Shown here: in pieces, positions 44,729 to 53,509 of the stretch
Numbering within the stretch: the first letter of the stretch is position 1
Layout of the letters: each line of letters opens with the position of its first letter
Assembly: GCF_024626475.1 (NCBI RefSeq)
Contig: NZ_JANKHH010000005.1
Location: 186,001 to 250,000, forward strand
Reading direction: 5' to 3'
Length of the DNA: 64,000 nucleotides
DNA from: Parerythrobacter lacustris
Lineage (GTDB): Bacteria; Pseudomonadota; Alphaproteobacteria; Sphingomonadales; Sphingomonadaceae
Notes under the pieces: model-generated
Told to the model about the DNA's origin: nothing
Seen by the model: the letters and a program-made list of their open reading frames with translations, nothing else
Database searches by the model: none
Program-made: the position numbers and the translations under genes

Positions 44729-45621
44729 ACGAGCCATTGATCGGCGCAGTCGAAGCAGGTGGGACCAAGTTCGTCCTCGCCGTCGCGCGCATGGACGGGA
44801 CCATCGTCGAGCGAGTGCGGATGGACACCCGCACCCCGACGGAGACCTTTCCCGAGATGGCGGCGTTCTTCGCGCAGCACGACTTGGCCGGGATCGGCAT
44901 AGCCTCCTTTGGCCCGATCGACATCGACCCGGCCTCGCCCGCCTATGGCACCTTCACTACCACCCCCAAGCCGGGCTGGAGCGGGGCGCGGTTCCATGAT
45001 GCGCTGGGGGGGCTCGGCGCGCCAATCCTGGTGGATACCGACGTCAACGGCGCAGCTCTGGGCGAATGGCTGTCCGGCGCGGGGCAGGGATGCGAGACGC
45101 TCGCCTACACCACCGTCGGGACGGGGATCGGCACCGGCGTGCTGCACAAGGGCGCGTCGCGCGGAGGGATCAGCCATCTCGAGGCCGGGCACATCCGCCC
45201 ACCGCGCGATCCGGCACGCGACCCCTTCACCGGGCGCTGCCCGTTCCATGGCGACTGCCTCGAAGGCCTCGCCAGCGGTCCGGCGATCAGCGACCGTTGG
45301 GGTGCCTCGCTCGACGAATTCTCCGCGAGCGAGCCCGATGCGGTGCCGCTGATTGCCTCCTACCTCGCCGATTTCGCGGTCACGCTGGTGCTGATGCATA
45401 TGCCCGACCGGCTGATCTTCGGCGGCGGTGTGATGAAGGCACCCGGCCTGCTGGGCAGCCTGCGCCAGCAGGCCGAGGCGCGGCTGGAAGGTTATGTCCA
45501 GCATCCGAGGCTCGATCCGGGCTTGGCCACTTACATCACCGCGCCGGGGCTGGGCGACGACGCAGGCATCACCGGCGCGCTAGAACTCGCGCGGCGCGCG
45601 TCAGGCCAGGGCCGCGACTGA
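44725..45621 (+). CDS. ROK-family fructokinase
   Basis: A 298-residue sugar kinase of the ROK family that would phosphorylate fructose at O6. The ATP loop is GAVEAGGTKFVLAV (about residues 8-21), the DTDVNGAALGEW catalytic Asp segment lies about 104-115, TTVGTGIGTGV follows, and the zinc motif GHIRPP with CPFHGDCLEG (about 166-190) matches ROK fructokinases such as YdhR/GmuE. It is the last gene of the receptor-halogenase-oxygenase-kinase unit, coupled by a 4-bp overlap. Its end overlaps the GH32 gene by 21 bases. Together with GH32 and GH68, it fits sucrose or fructan use. Confidence 0.9.
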   Translation: MNEPLIGAVEAGGTKFVLAVARMDGTIVERVRMDTRTPTETFPEMAAFFAQHDLAGIGIASFGPIDIDPASPAYGTFTTTPKPGWSGARFHDALGGLGAPILVDTDVNGAALGEWLSGAGQGCETLAYTTVGTGIGTGVLHKGASRGGISHLEAGHIRPPRDPARDPFTGRCPFHGDCLEGLASGPAISDRWGASLDEFSASEPDAVPLIASYLADFAVTLVLMHMPDRLIFGGGVMKAPGLLGSLRQQAEARLEGYVQHPRLDPGLATYITAPGLGDDAGITGALELARRASGQGRD

Positions 45622-46917
45622 TATGTGCTGCGGTCGGTCGGTTTCGACCGACATCCGCGCGCTTGCTGGACGGTGCTGGAAGCTCGCAGCGCCGGTTCCG
45701 TCGGGGGTCAACACTTCCACCGTTTCGCTGTCGATCCAAATTGAGAGCCCTTCGCCATCTCGCCTTTCAAGGGTTGCCTCCGCATCGAGGAAGGGCAAAG
45801 CGGTGTCGCGGCGTTCGATTAGCCACCGGTCGCCTTGCACACGAACCGTGAGCTGGCATGAGCCGTCATCGGTGAGCAGAAGATCGCCCGCGAAATCGGC
45901 CACCAATTCCATCCGGCTGGCGACCTTGACCACTTTGTCGACCCCTAGCGCGCCGAAATCGCCGAACAGGCCGGCCACACTCGGTTCGATCACTTGCGAT
46001 AGGCGCAGACCATCGGGGCGCTCCAGCAAGCCCATCCGCCGCGGCGCGCTCATCACTCCGCGCCAGCCCTTCTTTGGGAAATGCTTCTGATAGGCATGGT
46101 TGCCCATCCACCCGATCCATGCCGGGCGGCCCACCGCATCGCGCGGCCCGTTCCACGCAACGGCGGCATAGAAATCGCGGCCTTGATCGACCACCTGCCA
46201 TGGACCGTCGGGGGTGAAGCGATGCCCGTCGAAATTGCCCGTGAGATAGAGTGCGCCGGCACCCGGTGCGCCGGTCAAGGCATCGACCTTGAACAACCAG
46301 CGGGTCTGCCCTCTGCCGCAGATGGGCAGTTCGACCAGCGTCGGGCATTCCCACACCTTGCCTGGCGCGTCGCTTGCCGGGATTTCCGAAGCCAGCCCCC
46401 AGCGCAGCAAGTCGGGTGAGCGGTATATCTGCGCTACCTGCTCGTTCGACTTCACCACCACCATCACCCAGCTGTCGCTCGGCTCGTGCCGAAAGACGTA
46501 GGGATCGCGGAAATCGGCCATGCCGAGATCGAGCACCGGATTGCCCGGGTGCTCGGTCCACGTTGTGCCCTTGTCCATGCTCCACGCCAGCGCCTGCGCC
46601 TGATGCTGCGGCTCGCCGATCGCGGCGGCGGTATAGAGCGCGATCATCGCATCGCGGCCGAATCCCGCGCTGCCAGAGGTATCCATCGCCGCGCTGCCGG
46701 AGAAGACCATGCGGCGCTCGTCGGTCAGCAGTGCGACCGGCAGTTCCTCCCACCTGGCGAGGTCGCTGCTCACCGCATGACCCCAGGACATGTGCCCCCA
46801 GTCCTCGCCATGCGGGTTGTACTGGTAGAACATGTGCCAGCGCTCGCCGTCATGCACGAGGCCATTGGGGTCGCTCAGCCAGTTCGATCGCGGAGTGTAA
46901 TGATAGAGCGGTCGCAC
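45601..46917 (-). CDS. GH32 beta-fructosidase
   Basis: A 438-residue GH32 enzyme that hydrolyses terminal beta-fructosyl bonds, as in sucrose, raffinose or levan/inulin oligomers. The nucleophile is in SDPNG (Asp16), the transition-state Asp in FRDP (Asp138), and the acid/base in WECP (Glu190). No signal peptide is present, so it acts in the cytoplasm on imported sugar. The GTG at 46917 is preferred because AGGAGG lies 5 bases upstream; the earlier TTG at 46974 lies inside a LacI operator. Divergent from lacI, convergent with the fructokinase, whose end it overlaps by 21 bases. Confidence 0.92.
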   Translation of the reverse strand: MRPLYHYTPRSNWLSDPNGLVHDGERWHMFYQYNPHGEDWGHMSWGHAVSSDLARWEELPVALLTDERRMVFSGSAAMDTSGSAGFGRDAMIALYTAAAIGEPQHQAQALAWSMDKGTTWTEHPGNPVLDLGMADFRDPYVFRHEPSDSWVMVVVKSNEQVAQIYRSPDLLRWGLASEIPASDAPGKVWECPTLVELPICGRGQTRWLFKVDALTGAPGAGALYLTGNFDGHRFTPDGPWQVVDQGRDFYAAVAWNGPRDAVGRPAWIGWMGNHAYQKHFPKKGWRGVMSAPRRMGLLERPDGLRLSQVIEPSVAGLFGDFGALGVDKVVKVASRMELVADFAGDLLLTDDGSCQLTVRVQGDRWLIERRDTALPFLDAEATLERRDGEGLSIWIDSETVEVLTPDGTGAASFQHRPASARMSVETDRPQHISVAALA

Positions 46918-46970
46918 CCTGCCTCCTCGAGCGGGCAATTGATCGTGTTCCGCGCTCGAATAGCCGTTCT

Positions 46971-46982
46971 GCAATCGATTGC
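46971..46982. promoter_or_regulatory. LacI-type operator O3 (GH32/lacI divergent promoter)
   Basis: Perfect GCAATCGATTGC palindrome, 54 bases upstream of the GH32 start and 48 bases before the LacI start. It is placed to repress the fructosidase and to autoregulate the regulator. Confidence 0.82.
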
Positions 46983-47030
46983 AACGTAGTGGGTGGCTTT
47001 TTTGTCAGCTTGTTATAGGACGGATGGCGA

Positions 47031-48077
47031 ATGGCAGACGACAGCGACATTTCGGCCCCCGAAGCGCCAGTCAGGCGCGTGCGCAACATCGCCGAACTGG
47101 CCGGCATCGCGGGCGTTTCGGCGGGCACGGTCTCGCGCGCGCTTGCGGACAAGCCGATGGTCAATGCCCGCACCCGCGACCGCATTCAGGCCCTCGCCCG
47201 CAAGCACGGCTTCCAGGTCAACCAGATGGCAAGCAAGCTGCGCCGCCAGAAAACCGGGGTCATCGCGGTGGTCATCCCGCTCGGACACGACCGGCGGCAG
47301 CATATCTCCGATCCCTTCTTCATGACCCTGTTGGGGGTGCTCGCCGACGAACTGACCGAACGGGGATACGACGTGATGCTGAGCCGGGCGATTCCTCAGG
47401 AAGACGCGAACTGGCTCGACAGGGTCGTCAACTCGGGCATGGTCGACGGCGTGTTGATGATCGGCCAGTCGGACCAGTTCGATGCGATCGAGGAGGTTGC
47501 GCGCAGCTACAAGCCGCTGGTGGTGTGGGGCAGCAACCGCGCCGGGCAGGCGCATTGCTCGGTCGGGACGGACAATTTCCTGGGCGGCCGGATGGCGGCG
47601 GAATATCTGCTCGGCAAGGGCCTGCGATCGCTCGTCTTCCTCGGCGACACGACCGGCATCGAGATCGACGAACGCTATAGCGGCGCGCAGGCTGCGGTAG
47701 CCGAATTTGGGCAGGGTGCGCGGTTGCAGCACATGCCGATCCACCTGTCGATCGAGGAGATGACCGACGAGATCGGGGTCGCGATGACCTCGCTCGACGG
47801 CAATATAGAAGGCGCGGTGTGCGCGTCGGATGCGATCGCCATGGCGACCATCCGCCAGCTGCACGAGCTCGGCGTCGCCGTCCCGGCGGACATGGCAGTG
47901 ATCGGTTTCGACGACCTGCCGCTCGCGCGCCATTCGGTGCCGCAGCTGACCACCATCCGCCAGAACATCGCCAGCGGTGCGGCGCAGATGGTCAAGCGGC
48001 TGATGGCAAAGATCGAAGGCGGTGACGCCGACGCATTGGTCATGCCGCCCGAACTGGTGATCCGGGACAGCGCCTGA
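47031..48077 (+). CDS. LacI-family transcriptional regulator
   Basis: A 348-residue regulator. The N-terminal helix-turn-helix (about residues 18-40: RNIAELAGIAGVSAGTVSRA) is followed by the hinge helix region (about 60-78) and a periplasmic-binding-protein-like sensor domain with FDDLPLARHSVPQLTT near the C-terminus, the usual LacI/GalR ending. It should bind the GCAATCGATTGC operators and release DNA with a sugar or sugar phosphate. The start at 47031 fits LacI, and the operator precedes it. It lies between the fructose and galactose parts of the island. Confidence 0.93.
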   Translation: MADDSDISAPEAPVRRVRNIAELAGIAGVSAGTVSRALADKPMVNARTRDRIQALARKHGFQVNQMASKLRRQKTGVIAVVIPLGHDRRQHISDPFFMTLLGVLADELTERGYDVMLSRAIPQEDANWLDRVVNSGMVDGVLMIGQSDQFDAIEEVARSYKPLVVWGSNRAGQAHCSVGTDNFLGGRMAAEYLLGKGLRSLVFLGDTTGIEIDERYSGAQAAVAEFGQGARLQHMPIHLSIEEMTDEIGVAMTSLDGNIEGAVCASDAIAMATIRQLHELGVAVPADMAVIGFDDLPLARHSVPQLTTIRQNIASGAAQMVKRLMAKIEGGDADALVMPPELVIRDSA

Positions 48078-48154
48078 AGGACTTGACCGGATAGCTGTGC
48101 GCATTTCTCACTTCGGCACCGTCCATATTTCCGCGCGGTTGCCGGATCAAACCG

Positions 48155-49288
48155 CTAGACGATCGTCACGCTGCTCCCATCGAAGGCGAGGCTGAAGGTC
48201 GGGGCAGGGGTGCCGCCGAACTGTGCCCGCAGCGTTTCGGGATGAGTCGCAAAACTGCGGCCCTGCATGCCCCAGTGGTCGATGAAGCTCCATACCACGC
48301 CTTCGCCGGTGACCCACCAGCTATAGGCCTGGGTCGGCTCCTCCGCCGGGTTGGTCGCGACCAGCCCGTCGCCATTGACCGGGGTCCATGGGCCGGAGAG
48401 CCGGTCGGCGACAGCGCAATAGAGGCCATTGGGACCGGCATGGACGCCAGGTGCAAAGGTGTGCCGCTGGGTCGACCAGAACAGGTAGTAACGCCCGTCG
48501 CGGACGAGGACATGCGGTCGCTCCATCTCGTTGTTGACCCCGACCGCATGCAGCAATGGACGGCGAAGTTCCCAGCGATCGGCCGTCATTGCGGCATGAC
48601 CGACCAGCCCGTTGTGGGGACTGGCGTCCCACCCTGCGCTGCCGGTGAACAGCAGATAGGCCTGTCCGTCCGCCGGATCGCGGAACCAGGCGGGATCGCG
48701 AAACGCCTTGATCGCGCCCGGTGCTCCTTCGGGCTGGTTGGCGGGCATATACGTCGTGCCGTCGGCGGCGAAGAGCTCTTCGGGTTGCTGCCAGCCGCCC
48801 GGCCCGTCCGGACCCATCGTGCCGCGTGTCGCGAAGATGCGCTGTTCGAAGCTGCGGCCCTCGCCCTTGCGCCCGGCGGCGGTGAAAAACAGCGTCACCG
48901 AAGCCGCGTCGTCATGAAGCACGCAGGATCCGGCCCATTCCGCTTCACCCGGAGACAGCGCATCGGGAATCGCATTGCCGCAATCGGTCCACGCTCCGTC
49001 CTTCACCCGCATCAAGCGGATGCGGGCGTGGAAGTGCCGGTGGCCGGGATCGTCGTACTTGGCGGAAGAGAGGAAGAACCAGAATTGCGCGCCATCGATC
49101 GTCACGGTCGATCCGTCTTCATGCTGCAGCGGCCAGCTGTCCCACAGATCGAGCTCGGGGACGATCGGCACCACATCGGCTGCGCCGAAAGGCCGCAGAT
49201 GCAATGCAGCCCATCTCCCCTGCGGCCGCCACGCCGAGATTCGTTCGGCCGCTTCCGACCTGCCCGGCAATGTCTCTTGTGTCGTCAA
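48155..49288 (-). CDS. GH68 family enzyme (levansucrase or beta-fructofuranosidase)
   Basis: A 377-residue GH68 enzyme that splits sucrose and transfers or releases the fructosyl group. The nucleophile is in LWDSWPLQ (Asp50), EWAGS (117-121) is a GH68 motif, the transition-state Asp is in FRDP (Asp198), and the acid/base in ERPHV (Glu256). GH68 enzymes are mostly secreted, but there is no signal peptide here, as in some Gram-negative members. It is the last gene of a five-gene unit after galK (4-bp overlap), so intracellular sucrose from raffinose is the expected substrate. Hydrolysis versus polymerisation cannot be told from sequence. Confidence 0.87.
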   Translation of the reverse strand: MTTQETLPGRSEAAERISAWRPQGRWAALHLRPFGAADVVPIVPELDLWDSWPLQHEDGSTVTIDGAQFWFFLSSAKYDDPGHRHFHARIRLMRVKDGAWTDCGNAIPDALSPGEAEWAGSCVLHDDAASVTLFFTAAGRKGEGRSFEQRIFATRGTMGPDGPGGWQQPEELFAADGTTYMPANQPEGAPGAIKAFRDPAWFRDPADGQAYLLFTGSAGWDASPHNGLVGHAAMTADRWELRRPLLHAVGVNNEMERPHVLVRDGRYYLFWSTQRHTFAPGVHAGPNGLYCAVADRLSGPWTPVNGDGLVATNPAEEPTQAYSWWVTGEGVVWSFIDHWGMQGRSFATHPETLRAQFGGTPAPTFSLAFDGSSVTIV

Positions 49289-50400
49289 TGAACTGCCCTC
49301 ATCACTTCAAGTCCTGCACCGTCCGGCCCATGTTCCTGCCGTATCTCCTGGATGACCCGGTCGGCTTCTTCGGCGAGGCAGACCGCCACGCTCGCCCCGC
49401 CGAAGCCCCCTCCGGTGATCCGCGCGCCTCCTCGCGGCCCGATAATCCGGTCGATCTGGATGACCTGCCGATCCACTTCGGGATGGCTGGCCTCGAAATC
49501 GTCCCGCATCGAAACATGCGCCGCGCGCATCAGTCGGCCGAAGCTCTCAATGTCGCCAGTTGCCATCGCTTTAGCCGCGAGACGGGTCCGGCGGATCTCG
49601 CTCACCACGTGGCGCGCACGGCGGGTCTCGACCGGGTCGAGCCCGGTCCAGTCAACAGTGTCAGGGTCGACATCGCGCAGGCTGGCGACCCCAAGCTTGC
49701 GCGCCGCGCTCTCGCATTGCTCGCGCCGGGCGTTGTATGCGCCGTCGACCAGTTCGCGGGTTACGCCCGACTGCACGATCATGACGCACCAATCCTGCGG
49801 TACGGCGACATCCCGCCACGAAAGGTCGCGGCAGTCGAGCAGCATGGCGTTCCCCGGGTTGCCAACCGCGACCGCCATCTGGTCCATGATCCCGCAAGCC
49901 ACGCCGGCGAATCGATGCTCGACCTGCTGTGCCAGCCGGGCGATCCGCACCGGATCGACATCGGTGCGACCGGAAGACGCGGCTACCGCCCTGCCCACCG
50001 CGACACAGAACGATGCCGATGACGACAGGCCGGAGCCGCGCGGCAAATCTCCGGACACCAGCATCTCGATGCCTCCGGTCAGGGGAAACTCCGCCTGCAT
50101 CAGCGATACCATGCCATGTGCCAGCGAATGCCAACCTGCGCTCCGGGGCGGAGGATCGGCGAGATCGAATGCACAGTACGGGTCGTCCATGTCGGCGGCG
50201 TGGACCACAACCCTGTCGTCGTCCCGCGCGCGCCAAGCGACTGCGGTGCCGACTTCGAGTGGCATGGGCAGCACCAGGCCGTCGTTGTAGTCGACATGGT
50301 CGCCGATCAGATTGACGCGTCCCGGAGCGAAGACGACGCCTTCCGGTCCACCGCCGAAGACCTCGGCAAATCGAGCCATTGCCGCTTCTCTCGCGCTCAT
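49285..50400 (-). CDS. galK: Galactokinase
   Basis: GalK phosphorylates galactose at O1, the first committed Leloir step. The 371-residue GHMP kinase has the galactose signature PGRVNLIGDHVDYNDG (about 25-40), the ATP-binding LPRGSGLSSSASF (about 115-127) and the C-terminal GGGFGGASVAVC. It overlaps galT upstream and the GH68 gene downstream by 4 bp. galE is not in the island. Confidence 0.94.
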   Translation of the reverse strand: MSAREAAMARFAEVFGGGPEGVVFAPGRVNLIGDHVDYNDGLVLPMPLEVGTAVAWRARDDDRVVVHAADMDDPYCAFDLADPPPRSAGWHSLAHGMVSLMQAEFPLTGGIEMLVSGDLPRGSGLSSSASFCVAVGRAVAASSGRTDVDPVRIARLAQQVEHRFAGVACGIMDQMAVAVGNPGNAMLLDCRDLSWRDVAVPQDWCVMIVQSGVTRELVDGAYNARREQCESAARKLGVASLRDVDPDTVDWTGLDPVETRRARHVVSEIRRTRLAAKAMATGDIESFGRLMRAAHVSMRDDFEASHPEVDRQVIQIDRIIGPRGGARITGGGFGGASVAVCLAEEADRVIQEIRQEHGPDGAGLEVMRAVH

Positions 50401-51410
50401 ATCGCGACCTCGCGCAGACGTTGGGCTGCTTGCTCCGGTGTGAGATCGCGCTGGGTTTCGGCCAGCAGTTCGAAGCCGACCATATGCTTGCGGATCGTCG
50501 CGCTGCGCAGCAGCGGAGGATGGAAATGGGCATGGAGGCGCCAGTGCGCGGTATCGTCGCCGATACTATGCGGTGCGCCGTGCCAGCCCATCGAATAGGG
50601 GAAATCGACCCCGAACAGCCCATCATATCGCCCTAGCAGCCGCCCGAGAATGGTAGCCAGTTCGCCGCGTGCCATGGTGTCGAGATTTTCCAGCCGGTTG
50701 ACATCCTGTTTCGCAACCAGCAGCGTTTCAAACGGCCAGGCGGCCCAGTGCGGAACGATCGCAAGCCAGTGGTCGTTCTCTTCGACGACGCGCTCGCCCG
50801 CAGAGATTTCTGCAGCGATCACTTCCTCAAGTAGGCACATCTCGCTTGCCGAAGCATGGGCCCGCTGGCGAGCATCTTCCTGCGCCACGATCTGCGGCAC
50901 GAAATCGCTCGCCCATACCTGCCCGTGGGGATGGGGCGAGGAGGCGCCCATCATCGCGCCCTTGTTCTCGAACAGCTGCACATGCGCCCATTTTGCGCCG
51001 AGCTCGCGCGACAGGTCGCACCAGCAATCGATCACTGCCGCGCGCGCAGGATCGTCCATCCTCGCCAGAGTGCGCGAATGATCGGGCGAATAGCAGATCA
51101 CCCGCGCCTCGCCGCGTGCGGGGGAGATCTGGAACAGCGGATGCTCCTGCCCGCCGTCGCCACCTTCGCTGAGCAAGGCGGGGAAGTCGTTGGGAAACAC
51201 GAAGGTCTGCCCGTAGGCCGGGTTGGTGTTTCCGCCGGTGCGAGCGTTCCCGGGGCAGAGATAGCAATCGGGATCGTATGACGGGGGGTTGTCCGCTGCG
51301 ACCGGCGACTGTTCGCCCTGCCACGGCCGCATTGCGCGGTGGGGTGAGACCAGCACCCATTCGCCGGTCAGCAAGTTGCGGCGGCGGTGGGGCAGGTCGT
51401 CGCGGCTCAT
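50397..51410 (-). CDS. galT: Galactose-1-phosphate uridylyltransferase
   Basis: GalT exchanges UMP between UDP-glucose and galactose-1-phosphate. The 337-residue product has a CYLCPGN zinc site (about 49-55), the catalytic HPHGQVW (about residues 154-160) with the nucleophilic His, and family length. The ATG at 51410 overlaps the alpha-galactosidase stop by 4 bp; upstream codons in the same frame belong to the antisense of that gene and are not used. Acts with GalK beside it. Confidence 0.93.
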   Translation of the reverse strand: MSRDDLPHRRRNLLTGEWVLVSPHRAMRPWQGEQSPVAADNPPSYDPDCYLCPGNARTGGNTNPAYGQTFVFPNDFPALLSEGGDGGQEHPLFQISPARGEARVICYSPDHSRTLARMDDPARAAVIDCWCDLSRELGAKWAHVQLFENKGAMMGASSPHPHGQVWASDFVPQIVAQEDARQRAHASASEMCLLEEVIAAEISAGERVVEENDHWLAIVPHWAAWPFETLLVAKQDVNRLENLDTMARGELATILGRLLGRYDGLFGVDFPYSMGWHGAPHSIGDDTAHWRLHAHFHPPLLRSATIRKHMVGFELLAETQRDLTPEQAAQRLREVAI

Positions 51411-53509
51411 TCGGCTGCCTCCAGCAGGAAGATCGCCACGCTTTCGGCCTTCTGGATCGGCATCGGAAGACCGGCTTGCGCCAGCCAACTGCCGGTGTAG
51501 CGGACCGGACCACTCGCCATCCGGTCGAACTGCGCGGCGCGCGGCAGACCGTGGCCTCGTTGCTCGGCAACTTCGAGCAGCGAGACGTTCCATCGGGGGT
51601 AGCTCGCAGCGAAGTGCAAGGGGAGAGGTTGAGGGCGACGGTCCTGTGGCAAGGCGGTGCGGATGCAGAACAGCAGCTTGCGCTGCGCCGTCCCCTGCGC
51701 CTGCCAGCGAAGTCCGTCGGTCCCTTCGCCCAGATGCACTTCGCGGCCATGCAGCAGCCCGCGCCACCGCTTGTAGAATTCAATCCAGCGCGCCAGCTCG
51801 GTGCGGTCCTCGTCCGACAGGCTTGCGGGATCGAGCTCGACGCCGAGATGCCCCATGCAGGCGATCGCGGCACGGAAGGCGAGCGCCTGCGTCCGGCCGG
51901 TGGCATGCGCCGGGCTCGCGCCCACATGCGATCCCATGATCTCCGGCGGCAGAAACGCGAGGAAGCTGCGCTGCATCGCGACCCGCGCGACCGCGTCGAT
52001 ATTGTCGCTCGTCCAGAACCGGTGGACATAGGGCACCAGTCCCGCATCACTGCGCCCGCCGCCGCCGGCGCAACCTTCGATCTCGACATTGGGATACGCT
52101 GCGCGCAGCCGTTCGAGCAGCGCATAGGTGCCGCGCACCTGCGCTGCGCCGCCGGACGGTGCATGGTCGCGGTTATGATCCCATTTGAGATAGGCGATCG
52201 GCGCGCTGCTGAGCACCGAGTCGAGCCGGTCGAACAGGTAATCGCGCACCTCCTCGCGCCGCATGTCGAGCACCAGTTGATGCCGCGCGGTCGGCCGCTC
52301 ACGATCCGGCAGAGCGAGCGCCCAGTTGGGATGCGCGCGGTAGAGGTCGCTGTCGGGATTGATCATCTCGGGTTCGACCCACAGGCCGAATTCCATGCCC
52401 ATCGCCTCGATCCTTTGGGCGAGAGGGGCGAGGCCATCGGGGTAGGTAACTGCGTCGGGGGTCCAGTCGCCCAGCCCGGCGCGGTCATGGCGGCGACCGG
52501 CGAACCAGCCGTCGTCCAGCACGAAGCGTTCGATCCCGATCCCGGCTGCTGCCTGCGCCAACGCCTCGATTCGCGCCGCATCATGGTCGAAATAGCAGGC
52601 TTCCCAGCTGTTGAGATGGACCGGGCGCGGGGCCATCGCACCGCCGGGCCAGCGCAACATGCTGCGTACCGCCGCGTGCTGCTGGGCCATCGCTGCGTTG
52701 CGGCCATTGCCTGAGATGGCGAGCAGCGCGGCGGGGGCGGAATGGCTTTCGCCGGGTGCCAGCACGACTTCGCCGAGGGCGAGCGTCGCAGCTGCCGAGA
52801 GCGTCCAGAATCCCTCGTCGTCGCGCTCGATGGCGAGGCTGTGGTCACCTGACCACTCGAGTTGGACCGCCATCGTCAGGCCGCTTTGCCAGCCCGCATC
52901 CTGCGCCAGAACATAGAGCCCCGGCGGCCCGCCATGCCCCGAAATCCCGCGGCGGCCGACCTTTTCCCAGCGTTGCCGCGGCATGGGTTCGGTGCATTCG
53001 TCGAGTTCGGCATTGTGCCGCCCGCGCCACGAGACCACCTGCGCGAAACCGGTAGCCAGCGGCAATTGGACGCTGGCCAGTCCAACCAAAAGGACTGGCG
53101 CATTTCCGGTGTTGCGGATCGCTGCCGAAGACCGGATCGCGCCGCCAGACAACGTCGTGAAGCTGCCCGTCCACTCCAGCCCTGCCACCGTGTCGGACAA
53201 TGCCACCGTCAGCGCGTCTTCGCTTTCTGCGACCGCAACTCCGTCCGGAGCAAAAAAGACGGGCAATCCCCGTGCATCCCGAACCTCCACTGCCGGGGGG
53301 CCGAACCAGCCGAGACCCGCAGGCGGGACGAGCGGGACGCCGATATCATGATCGAACGCAAATGAGGCGGGGCCGCGCGCTTCGGCTGCCGTCGGCAGAT
53401 CGCCCGGGTCGACCCTCAGCCCGCAATGCCGCCACACCACGCCGCGGTCAGCGTCATGCTCGAGGACAAGACTTGCCTCGGTAGTATGCAGGGCATGGAT
53501 TTGCGTCAT
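51407..53509 (-). CDS. GH36 alpha-galactosidase
   Basis: A 700-residue GH36 enzyme that removes alpha-1,6 galactose from raffinose, stachyose or melibiose. An N-terminal beta-sandwich is followed by the (beta/alpha)8 domain, with LDDGWFAGRRHD (about 340), the nucleophile in YLKWDHNRD (about 455), the acid/base in WTSDNID (about 520), then a C-terminal beta domain. No signal peptide, so sugar must be imported first. It starts at the ATG at 53509, which overlaps the transporter stop by 4 bp. The gene order transporter-GH36-galT-galK is directly that of an alpha-galactoside pathway. Confidence 0.93.
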   Translation of the reverse strand: MTQIHALHTTEASLVLEHDADRGVVWRHCGLRVDPGDLPTAAEARGPASFAFDHDIGVPLVPPAGLGWFGPPAVEVRDARGLPVFFAPDGVAVAESEDALTVALSDTVAGLEWTGSFTTLSGGAIRSSAAIRNTGNAPVLLVGLASVQLPLATGFAQVVSWRGRHNAELDECTEPMPRQRWEKVGRRGISGHGGPPGLYVLAQDAGWQSGLTMAVQLEWSGDHSLAIERDDEGFWTLSAAATLALGEVVLAPGESHSAPAALLAISGNGRNAAMAQQHAAVRSMLRWPGGAMAPRPVHLNSWEACYFDHDAARIEALAQAAAGIGIERFVLDDGWFAGRRHDRAGLGDWTPDAVTYPDGLAPLAQRIEAMGMEFGLWVEPEMINPDSDLYRAHPNWALALPDRERPTARHQLVLDMRREEVRDYLFDRLDSVLSSAPIAYLKWDHNRDHAPSGGAAQVRGTYALLERLRAAYPNVEIEGCAGGGGRSDAGLVPYVHRFWTSDNIDAVARVAMQRSFLAFLPPEIMGSHVGASPAHATGRTQALAFRAAIACMGHLGVELDPASLSDEDRTELARWIEFYKRWRGLLHGREVHLGEGTDGLRWQAQGTAQRKLLFCIRTALPQDRRPQPLPLHFAASYPRWNVSLLEVAEQRGHGLPRAAQFDRMASGPVRYTGSWLAQAGLPMPIQKAESVAIFLLEAAE

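Noticed and set aside
45601-46974. TTG at 46974 as the GH32 start
   Set aside because: It lies within the LacI operator; a GTG with an AGGAGG site lies at 46917.
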